A stretch of 64,000 bases of DNA from Streptomyces sp. CB02980. Its GTDB lineage: Bacteria > Actinomycetota > Actinomycetes > Streptomycetales > Streptomycetaceae. Position 1 is the stretch's first letter. Every line of letters begins with the position of its first letter. Positions 58,612-64,000 of the stretch are shown here, piece by piece. Made by a program: the position numbers and the translations under genes. Under the pieces are notes generated by a model. The model made no database searches. It saw only the letters and a program-made list of their open reading frames with translations, and was not told where the DNA came from. The stretch covers positions 154,392-218,391 of the forward strand of contig NZ_JACSCH020000004.1 in NCBI RefSeq assembly GCF_014451325.2, read 5' to 3'.

Positions 58612-59361
58612 ATGGGTATCCCTGAAGGGGAGACGAAGCCGGAGGAGCAGCGGCTCGGGCCGGTGCTCAGGCGCAGGGACCAGGTCCAGCCGGGCACCAC
58701 GGACCAGCGGCTGCTCGACACCGAGGGCGACTCGGAATGGGTGCACACCGACCCCTGGCGGGTCATGCGCATCCAGTCCGAGTTCGTCGAGGGCTTCGGC
58801 GCCCTCGCCGAACTGCCGAGCGCGATCAGCGTCTTCGGCTCGGCCCGCACGAAGCCGGACTCGCCGGAGTACGAGGCGGGTGTACGGATCGGCAAGGCGC
58901 TCGTCGAGGCCGGCTTCGCGGTCATCACGGGCGGCGGCCCCGGCGCCATGGAGGCGGCCAACAAGGGGGCCCGGGAGGCCAAGGGCGTCTCCGTGGGCCT
59001 CGGCATCGAGCTCCCCTTCGAGCAGGGGCTCAACCCGCACGTCGACATCGGCGTGAACTTCCGCTACTTCTTCGTCCGCAAGACGATGTTCGTGAAGTAC
59101 GCGCAGGGCTTCGTGGTCCTGCCCGGCGGCCTCGGCACCCTCGACGAGCTCTTCGAGGCGCTGACCCTGGTCCAGACCCGCAAGGTGACCCGCTTCCCGA
59201 TCGTCCTCTTCGGCACGGAGTACTGGAAGGGCCTCGTGGACTGGCTCCGCGACTCGGTCGTCGCGGGCGGCAAGGCCTCGGAGCGGGACCTGCTCCTCTT
59301 CCACGTCACGGACGACGTGGAAGAGGCGGTGGCGTTGGTGACGAAGGAGACGGGCAAGTAG
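58612..59361 (+). CDS. LOG-family protein (TIGR00730, cytokinin-riboside phosphoribohydrolase type)
   Basis: A 249-residue Rossmann-fold protein. ATG 58612 follows GGAGGGAG; a candidate -10 TACGCT lies about 47 bases upstream. The signature LPGGLGTLDELFEAL (from Leu170) and ITGGGPGAMEAANKGA with SVFGSAR define the family, which cleaves nucleoside 5'-monophosphates to base and ribose-5-phosphate. An N-terminal extension of about 70 residues (RRDQVQPGTTDQRLLD, WRVMRIQSEFVEGFGAL) is typical of the longer actinobacterial group. The position between dapE and the folP2-like gene matches M. tuberculosis Rv1205. The physiological substrate in Streptomyces is unknown. Confidence 0.92.
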   Translation: MGIPEGETKPEEQRLGPVLRRRDQVQPGTTDQRLLDTEGDSEWVHTDPWRVMRIQSEFVEGFGALAELPSAISVFGSARTKPDSPEYEAGVRIGKALVEAGFAVITGGGPGAMEAANKGAREAKGVSVGLGIELPFEQGLNPHVDIGVNFRYFFVRKTMFVKYAQGFVVLPGGLGTLDELFEALTLVQTRKVTRFPIVLFGTEYWKGLVDWLRDSVVAGGKASERDLLLFHVTDDVEEAVALVTKETGK

Positions 59362-59472
59362 CGGTCCACGGGGCGGGGGCGACGGTCTCCCGTCGCCCCC
59401 GCCCCGTTCTGCCCCGCCGAGTTCCGTCCGTGCCCGGCCGGCCGGACACGGCGTCGGGTTCCGTCCCCCGCC

Positions 59473-59618
59473 CGGCTATGCCAGCCCGTGGCGCGCCCGG
59501 CTACGCCAGCCCGTGGCGCGCTCGGCTATGCCAGCCCGCGGTGCGCTCGGCTATGCCAGCCCGTGGCGCGCTCGGCTATGCCAGCCCGCGGTGCGCCCGG
59601 CTACGCCAGCCCGCGCCG
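59473..59618. repeat. 25-bp tandem repeat, nearly six units
   Basis: The unit CGGCTATGCCAGCCCGTGGC plus GCGCT/GCGCC begins at 59473, 59498, 59523, 59548, 59573 and 59598, an exact 25-bp period. Differences are confined to a few positions (TATG/TACG, GTGGC/GCGGT). The last copy covers the 3' end of the folP2-like gene, so the array appears to have expanded from that gene's terminus. Confidence 0.92.
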
Positions 59619-60461
59619 TGCCACGGCCGGTGCCCGGTGCCCGGCGATGGACGCCACCATGTCGAGCACCTGCCGCGTCTCGGCGACCTCGTGCACCCGG
59701 TACACCTGCGCCCCCAGCCAGGCGGACACGGCAGTCGTCGCCAGGGTCCCGAGGACCCGCTCCTTCACCGGCCGGTCGAGCGTCTCGCCGACGAAGTCCT
59801 TGTTCGACAGGGACACGAGCACCGGCCAGCCCGTCTCCGCCATCTCTCCGAGCCGCCGCGTCGCCTCCAGGCTGTGCCGGGTGTTCTTCCCGAAGTCGTG
59901 GCCCGGGTCGATCATGATCGCGTCCCGCCGCACCCCGAGCGCGACCGCCCGCTCCGCGAGCCCCACGGTCACGCGCAGGATGTCGGCCATCACGTCCTCG
60001 TACTCCACGCGGTGCGGCCGCGTCCGCGGCTCCGCGCCACCCGCGTGCGTGCACACGAGCCCCGCGCCGTACTTCGCGGCGACCTCGGCGAGTCCGGGGT
60101 CGACCCCGCCCCACGCGTCGTTCAGGACGTCCGCGCCGGCCTCGCAGACCGCCGCGCCGACGTCCGCCCGCCAGGTGTCCACGCTGATGACGACATCGGG
60201 ATGGCGGCGGCGGACCTCGGCGACGAAACCGACCGTGCGCCGCGCCTCCTCCTCGGCCGTGACCTCCTCGCCGGGGCCCGCCTTCACCCCGCCGATGTCG
60301 ATGATCGCCGCCCCCTCGGCCACGGCCTGCTCGACGCGGGCGAGCGCCGGCTCGTCCCGGAAGGTGGCGCCCTGGTCGTAGAAGGAGTCCGGGGTCCGGT
60401 TCACGATCGCCATGATCACCGGCTCGTGCGGCCCGAATTCACGCCGTCCCAAGCGCAGCAT
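59601..60461 (-). CDS. folP2: Dihydropteroate-synthase-like protein (FolP2 type)
   Basis: A 286-residue TIM-barrel protein. The start at 60461 (MLRLGRREFGPHEPVIMAIVNRTPDSFYDQG) follows GGGAGGAC and AAGGG. It closely resembles M. tuberculosis FolP2 in phrases such as IDIGGVKAGPG, SVDTWRADVGAA, NDAWGGVDPGLAEVAA and LSNKDFVGETL. Canonical DHPS has DIGGESTRPG at the substrate loop; the STR of that loop is replaced here (VKAGPG). From memory mycobacterial FolP2 does not show DHPS activity, so the real reaction is uncertain. The final RVHEV is kept. The 25-bp repeat array starts inside its 3' end. Confidence 0.88.
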   Translation of the reverse strand: MLRLGRREFGPHEPVIMAIVNRTPDSFYDQGATFRDEPALARVEQAVAEGAAIIDIGGVKAGPGEEVTAEEEARRTVGFVAEVRRRHPDVVISVDTWRADVGAAVCEAGADVLNDAWGGVDPGLAEVAAKYGAGLVCTHAGGAEPRTRPHRVEYEDVMADILRVTVGLAERAVALGVRRDAIMIDPGHDFGKNTRHSLEATRRLGEMAETGWPVLVSLSNKDFVGETLDRPVKERVLGTLATTAVSAWLGAQVYRVHEVAETRQVLDMVASIAGHRAPAVARRGLA

Positions 60462-60564
60462 CCCTTTTGTCCTCCCTCGTGTCCGTTCGCCTGCGACCCT
60501 AGCTGTCGGTGGCGCATGGCACGATCGGCACGGGACGTTTTCCACTCCGGGGAGAGGCACGCAG

Positions 60565-60891
60565 GTGTTCTGGTTTCTGCTCATCACGATGGTCGTGGTC
60601 GTGGCCGCGGTGACCCTGGCCGTGGTCGGCGGCGGCGACAGCGAGGTGCTGCCCGACGTGGCGCCCGAGGAGCTCGTCGACCCGCTCCCGGCCACCCGCC
60701 CGGTCGACCGCGCGGACGTCGAGGCGCTCCGTCTCCCCGTCGCGGTCCGCGGCTACCGGATGGCGGACGTGGACGACGTGCTGGTCCGCCTCGGCGCCGA
60801 GCTGGCCGAGCGCGACGCCCGGATCTCCGAGCTGGAGGAGGCGCTCGCGGGAGCGGCCGCCGCCGGTGACGGAGAGGACGGGCGGGCGTGA
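60565..60891 (+). CDS. Small DivIVA-like membrane-anchored protein
   Basis: A 108-residue protein. GTG 60565 follows GGGGAGAGG. One N-terminal helix (VFWFLLITMVVVVAAVTLAVV) is followed by an acidic linker, then a DivIVA N-domain-like element (FRGYRMADVDDVLVRLG-type sequence: VAVRGYRMADVDDVLVRLG) and a short coiled coil (ELAERDARISELEEAL). DivIVA-type modules recognise negatively curved membrane or recruit polar-growth proteins. It overlaps tag by 4 bases (GTGA). The M. tuberculosis counterpart by position is Rv1209. Confidence 0.82.
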   Translation: MFWFLLITMVVVVAAVTLAVVGGGDSEVLPDVAPEELVDPLPATRPVDRADVEALRLPVAVRGYRMADVDDVLVRLGAELAERDARISELEEALAGAAAAGDGEDGRA

Positions 60892-61475
60892 CGGCCGGCG
60901 GGGCGGTGCCGGGCCCGGACGGGCGGCTGCGCTGCCCCTGGGGCCTGTCGACCGAGGACTACGTGGCGTACCACGACGAGGAGTGGGGCCGCGCGGTCCA
61001 CGGCGACGACGCGCTGTTCGAGCGGCTCTGTCTGGAGGCCTTCCAGTCGGGTCTTTCGTGGATCACGATCCTGCGCCGCCGCGAGGGCTTCAGGGCGGCG
61101 TTCGCCGGTTTCCGGATCGCCTCGGTCGCCGAGTTCGGCGACGCGGACCGCGAGCGGCTCCTCGTGGACGAGGGCATCATCCGCAACCGGGCCAAGATCG
61201 ACGCGACCCTGGCCAACGCGAAACTGCTGACCGACTGGGCCCCGGGCGAACTGGACGAGCTGATCTGGTCGTACGCCCCCGATCCGAGGACCCGCCCCGT
61301 CCCGCGTACGGTCGCGGACGTCCCGGCGGTCACGGACGAGTCCACGGCCCTCTCGAAGGCCCTCAAGAAACGAGGCCTCCGCTTCATCGGCCCGACGACG
61401 GCGTACGCCCTGATGCAGGCGTGCGGGCTGGTCGACGACCATGTGAAGGGCTGCGTGGCCCGGGGCGGGAAGTAG
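60888..61475 (+). CDS. tag: DNA-3-methyladenine glycosylase I
   Basis: A 195-residue base-excision repair enzyme removing 3-methyladenine. GTG 60888 overlaps the upstream stop. Diagnostic features are RCPWGLSTEDYVAYHDEEWGRAVHGDD near the N terminus with the Cys/His zinc ligands, LCLEAFQSGLSWITILRRREGFR, IIRNRAKIDATLANA and FIGPTTAYALMQACGLVDDH, all typical of Tag. The length is normal. Coupling to the DivIVA-like gene is also found in mycobacteria. Confidence 0.95.
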   Translation: MTAGGAVPGPDGRLRCPWGLSTEDYVAYHDEEWGRAVHGDDALFERLCLEAFQSGLSWITILRRREGFRAAFAGFRIASVAEFGDADRERLLVDEGIIRNRAKIDATLANAKLLTDWAPGELDELIWSYAPDPRTRPVPRTVADVPAVTDESTALSKALKKRGLRFIGPTTAYALMQACGLVDDHVKGCVARGGK

Positions 61476-61499
61476 CCCCGGACCGTTGCCCCCAGGCGT

Positions 61500-61647
61500 A
61501 CGGCGGCTTCTTCCGGGCACCGGCGGTGTCCCGGGCGACCACGTCGCGGCGGCCGTCTCCCGTGACGTCGCCGACCGCCTCGATCCGAGTGGTGAGCGGA
61601 TCTTGTGGACGCGCCCACCACTCGTACGAACGGGCTCCGGGGTCCGT
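61500..61647 (-). pseudogene. Relic of an FG-GAP/VCBS-repeat protein
   Basis: Between tag and the enoyl-CoA hydratase gene, the minus strand read from 61647 downward encodes, without start codon, ARSYEWWARPQDPLTTRI, followed by EAVGDVTGDGRRDVVARDTAG. GDVTGDGRRDVVARD is the calcium-binding FG-GAP/VCBS repeat hallmark of secreted Streptomyces proteins. The fragment is about 45 codons, begins at the hydratase stop and soon loses similarity toward tag. It is most likely the remains of a deleted gene. Confidence 0.65.
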
Positions 61648-62450
61648 CAGCGGCCCAGGTACTTCGGCTTCTCCTTGGCGATGAAGGCGCGGACCGCGAT
61701 CGTGTGGTCCTCGGAGGCGCCCGCGCGGTTCTGGAGTTCCTCCTCCTTGTCCAGGGCCTCGGACAGGGAGTGGTCGGCGCCGTAGGCCAGGGACTCCTTC
61801 AGGGCCGCGTACGCCACCGTCGGGCCCTCCGCCAGCTTGCGGGCCACCTTCTCGGCCTCGGCGGCGAGGTCGGCGGCCGGGACCACGCGGTTCGCGATGC
61901 CCAGCTCGTACGCCTCCTGGGCGGTGATCGAGCGCGGGAAGAGCAGCAGGTCGGCGGCGCGGCTCGGGCCGATCACCCGGGGGAGCGTCCAGGACATGCC
62001 CGAGTCGGCGGTCAACGCGACTCCGGCGAAGGAGGTGTTGAACGACGCGGTGTCCGCGACCACCCGGTAGTCCGCCGCGAGCGCGAAGCCGAAGCCGGCC
62101 CCCGCCGCGACACCGTTCACGCCGGCCACGACGGGCTTCCGCATGCCCGCGAGCGCTTTGGTGATCGGGTTGTAGTGGTCCCGGACCGTGTTCATGGTCT
62201 CCCGGGTGCCGTTCTCGTGGTCCGCCATGAGCAGACCCACGTGTTCCTTCAGGTCCTGACCGACGCAGAACGCCCGCTCACCTGCCGCGGTGAGCAGTAC
62301 CGCCCGTACGGCGGGGTCCGCCGCGGCCGTCTCGGCCGCGTCGCGGAGGGCGACTTTCGCCGCCACGTTCATCGCGTTCATGGCCTCGGGGCGGTTGAGC
62401 GTGATGGTGGCGAGCCCGTCGCTCACCTCGTACAGCACCGTGTCGGCCAT
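61647..62450 (-). CDS. Enoyl-CoA hydratase/isomerase family protein
   Basis: A 267-residue crotonase-fold enzyme. ATG 62450 (MADTVLYEVSDGLATITLNRPEAMNAMN) follows GAAGGGAA. Oxyanion-hole elements AFCVGQDLKE and VAAGAGFGFALAADYRV are present. At the catalytic positions it has FAGVALTADSGMSWTLPRVIG, with Asp/Ser rather than the classical Glu pair, as in PaaG/PaaB-like isomerases. It could be an enoyl-CoA hydratase, an isomerase or a ring-opening enzyme. No other fatty-acid or phenylacetate genes are adjacent, and its promoter region is shared with nothing obvious. Confidence 0.88.
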   Translation of the reverse strand: MADTVLYEVSDGLATITLNRPEAMNAMNVAAKVALRDAAETAAADPAVRAVLLTAAGERAFCVGQDLKEHVGLLMADHENGTRETMNTVRDHYNPITKALAGMRKPVVAGVNGVAAGAGFGFALAADYRVVADTASFNTSFAGVALTADSGMSWTLPRVIGPSRAADLLLFPRSITAQEAYELGIANRVVPAADLAAEAEKVARKLAEGPTVAYAALKESLAYGADHSLSEALDKEEELQNRAGASEDHTIAVRAFIAKEKPKYLGR

Positions 62451-62762
62451 GGGGTTCCCTTCGCCTCTTTGCGTGGTTGACCTGCACAGCATGGCGGACA
62501 TCAACCGCCCCGCCCATGTGAGCTGCGTCAAAGATTTGAAGGGCTCGGTGGGACGCCGAGCGGCGAAGTATCGCAGGCTGATCGCCGAAATGTGGGGTTT
62601 TGAGAGAGCGCGTTGCGCAAGCGATGCCATTCGATGTTGGTCATCGGGTCCTGCCATGCGGGATAATGACCTGGAAGCAATGTGTTCGAAGCCGGTGACG
62701 CGTGCTCCAGGTCATGGAGCTGCCCGGCTGACAATGAGCTGGTTTCAGGAAGGGGAACAAGC

Positions 62763-62930
62763 ATGGCGGCCATGAAGCCGCGGACGGGTGACGGCCCGCT
62801 CGAGGTGACCAAGGAGGGGCGGGGCATCGTCATGCGCGTTCCGCTCGAAGGCGGCGGTCGACTTGTCGTCGAGCTGACTCCCGACGAGGCCGAGGCGCTG
62901 GGCGACGCCCTGAAGAAGGTCGTCGGCTGA
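62763..62930 (+). CDS. DUF3117 family small protein
   Basis: A 55-residue protein. ATG 62763 follows AGGAAGGGGAAC. The sequence MAAMKPRTGDGPLEVTKEG...MRVPLEGGGRLVVELTPDEAEALGDALKKV is almost the same as M. tuberculosis Rv1211 as I remember it, one of the most conserved small actinobacterial proteins. It is a predicted soluble beta-alpha fold of unknown function. It is monocistronic and closed by a strong hairpin. A long 5' region (about 310 bp from 62451) shows AT-richer sequence than the rest but no other gene. Confidence 0.92.
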   Translation: MAAMKPRTGDGPLEVTKEGRGIVMRVPLEGGGRLVVELTPDEAEALGDALKKVVG

Positions 62931-62949
62931 CCTTCCCTCGCATCCTGAG

Positions 62950-62986
62950 CACTGCCCCGGCACGGTCCGCCCGTGCCGGGGCAGTG
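62950..62986 (+). terminator. Perfect 16-bp hairpin after the DUF3117 gene
   Basis: CACTGCCCCGGCACGG and CCGTGCCGGGGCAGTG pair exactly around a 5-base loop. Confidence 0.9.
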
Positions 62987-63065
62987 GTGTGTCCGGGGTC
63001 GGAGACGGGGACGGGGACGGGGACGGAAGACCGTCACGTCGGGAGTGGGGCGGGACCGGGGCTTC

Positions 63066-63731
63066 TCAGCCGCGGCGGACCGCGCACAGCAGGCCGTCGC
63101 CCACCGGCAGCAGGGAGGGGATGAGCTCCTGGCTCTCCCGCACCGTGCGCAGCAGCTCGCGGACCCGCTGGACCTCGGCCGGCTGGGCCGCCGAGTCGAC
63201 GGTGCGGCCGTCCGCGAAGACGCCTTCGAAGCAGACGAGTCCGCCAGGTCGCAGCAGGCGCAACGATTCAGCGAGGTAGTCCAGGTACTCGAGCCGGTCG
63301 CCGTCGCAGAACACGAGGTCGTACCCGCCGTCCGCGAGCCTCGGCAGTACGTCCAGGGCCCGGCCGGGGATGAACCGCGCCCGGTTGCCCGCGAAGCCGG
63401 CCGCACGGAACGCTGTCTTGGCGAGCTGCTGCCGCTCCGGCTGGAGGTCCACCGTCGTCAGGACGCCGTCCGGCCGCATCCCGAGCAGCAGATAGATGCC
63501 CGACACGCCGGTGCCCGTGCCGATCTCCGCCACCGCCTTCGCGTCCGCCGTGGCCGCGAGCAGGCGCAGCGCCCCACCGGTGCCCGGCGACACCGAGGGC
63601 AGCCCTGCCTCCCGGGCCCGCTCCCGGGCCCAGCGCAGAGCTTCGTCCTCGGCGACAAAGGCGTCGGCGAACGACCAGCTCGTCTGCCGGTTGGCGGTAA
63701 TGGCCCTCTCCTGTCCCCGTAGTTGACGCAA
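63066..63731 (-). CDS. SAM-dependent O-methyltransferase
   Basis: A methyltransferase of the small-molecule O-methyltransferase (family 3) type, up to 221 residues, counterpart of M. tuberculosis Rv1220c next to sigE. Motif I is AVAEIGTGTGVSGIYLL, motif post-I is LTTVDLQPERQQ, and YDLVFCDGDRLEYLDYL and LRPGGLVCFE follow. The start is open: TTG 63731 has no ribosome-binding site. An in-frame ATT at 63701 is directly preceded by AGGAGAGGG and opens at ITANRQTSWSFADAFVAED, where the conserved sequence begins. Its promoter region is shared with the divergent sigE. Confidence 0.9.
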   Translation of the reverse strand: MRQLRGQERAITANRQTSWSFADAFVAEDEALRWARERAREAGLPSVSPGTGGALRLLAATADAKAVAEIGTGTGVSGIYLLLGMRPDGVLTTVDLQPERQQLAKTAFRAAGFAGNRARFIPGRALDVLPRLADGGYDLVFCDGDRLEYLDYLAESLRLLRPGGLVCFEGVFADGRTVDSAAQPAEVQRVRELLRTVRESQELIPSLLPVGDGLLCAVRRG

Positions 63732-63755
63732 CGGTGACTGTATCCGCTGTCAGCG

Positions 63756-63781
63756 GGAACCCGCAGATGGGACCGGGCGTT
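63756..63781 (+). promoter_or_regulatory. ECF-type promoter upstream of sigE
   Basis: GGAAC (63756-63760) and CGTT (63778-63781) are 17 bases apart, matching the group-IV sigma consensus GGAAC-N16/17-CGTT. It points at sigE, whose start is about 90 bases downstream. Confidence 0.65.
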
Positions 63782-63873
63782 CACCAGGGGAAGGACGCGA
63801 CAGGAGGAAGCCGGGGGAGCCGGCTCCAAATTCGCGTAAAGATTCTTATCCGGAGCTAACGGGCGAGGTGGCT

Positions 63874-64000
63874 ATGGTAGGGGCTCCACTGGACACCACC
63901 AGAGCCGACAGGGGAGGTGCGGCTGCGCCTGTGGATCGGGGAGGAGTGCTTCGGCGTCTTCTCAGGTCGGCGGGTGAGCCGAAATCCGTGACCGACACCG
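63874..64000 (+). CDS. sigE: ECF RNA polymerase sigma factor SigE, 5' end only
   Basis: Forty-two codons are visible before the right edge (MVGAPLDTTRADRGGAAAPV..., ending EPKSVTDT). ATG 63874 follows GAGGTGG closely. No sigma motif is reached, so the call rests on position: DUF3117, O-methyltransferase and then a divergent gene is the sigE arrangement in M. tuberculosis and, as I recall, in Streptomyces. An ECF-type promoter upstream supports an autoregulated sigma factor. GTG further in (near 63988) could be an alternative start. Confidence 0.6.
   Translation, partial: MVGAPLDTTRADRGGAAAPVDRGGVLRRLLRSAGEPKSVTDT

Noticed and set aside
59473..59618. CRISPR array
   Set aside because: Units are directly adjacent with no spacers, and no cas genes exist in the window.
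59488..60381. Plus-strand frame with repeated CQPARGALGYASPR-like sequence
   Set aside because: The repetition comes from the 25-bp DNA repeat and the remainder is antisense to the folP2-like gene. There is no ribosome-binding site.
1..64000. Prophage, integrative element or insertion sequence
   Set aside because: No integrase, transposase, replication or conjugation gene is seen. The tRNA-like gene at 47849 has no attachment-site duplication that I could find.

Overview
The window is a high-GC actinobacterial chromosome segment, almost certainly Streptomyces. The supporting signs are very high third-position GC, GTG and TTG starts, leaderless promoters, a single TTA codon in the whole window, and gene content that I recall from the sdh / bldK-region / mshB / sigE part of the S. 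coelicolor chromosome. Nearly every gene has a housekeeping or conserved actinobacterial relative. I see no prophage, insertion sequence, CRISPR array or biosynthetic gene cluster. Layout from left to right: a threonine synthase cut by the left edge (1-348); a secreted subtilisin-like protease; a DUF4190-type membrane protein; a secreted GH18 chitinase whose promoter carries a DasR-type operator; a GntR regulator followed by an NCS1 permease with a cysteine-rich tail; a short run of SPOR protein, Nudix hydrolase, anti-sigma-like ATPase and a PAS-GAF-SpoIIE phosphatase; PspA and a TPM-domain protein on the other strand; a membrane-anchored GH18-like protein; and a transglutaminase-like protein overlapping the end of sdhB. 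The succinate dehydrogenase operon (small gene, sdhC, sdhA, sdhB) fills 17480-21350 on the minus strand. From 21598 to 38709 lie an orphan family-5 solute-binding lipoprotein resembling mycobacterial LpqW, typA, and then two complete five-gene peptide ABC transporter operons in tandem (binding lipoprotein, two permeases, two ATPases). They look like paralogous duplicates, but their upstream regions are quite different. Next come a TTA-containing membrane protein, an S9 peptidase, a 64-residue membrane protein, mshB (mycothiol synthesis), a DUF6113 protein and a large proline-rich peptidoglycan-binding membrane protein. From 46155 to 48487 are small conserved or unknown genes, a secreted protein of unknown function with an unusually AT-rich upstream region, and an atypical tRNA-like gene. 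A minus-strand block (48563-53824) holds two translationally coupled Ser/Thr kinases with related extracellular domains, a SirB1-family protein and a GNAT acetyltransferase. The right third (53937-64000) keeps the gene order of a region also conserved in Mycobacterium tuberculosis: 7Fe ferredoxin, dapC, dapE, LOG-family protein, folP2-like, DivIVA-like protein, tag, DUF3117, O-methyltransferase and sigE. An Ala/Gly-rich secreted protein, a lysozyme-like secreted protein, an enoyl-CoA hydratase and a relic of an FG-GAP/VCBS protein are interspersed. The most noteworthy non-coding signals are the operator inside the chitinase promoter, competing hairpins ahead of the first peptide operon, two perfect palindromes ahead of the second, the 25-bp tandem repeat at the 3' end of the folP2-like gene, the odd tRNA, and an ECF-type promoter in front of sigE that suggests autoregulation.
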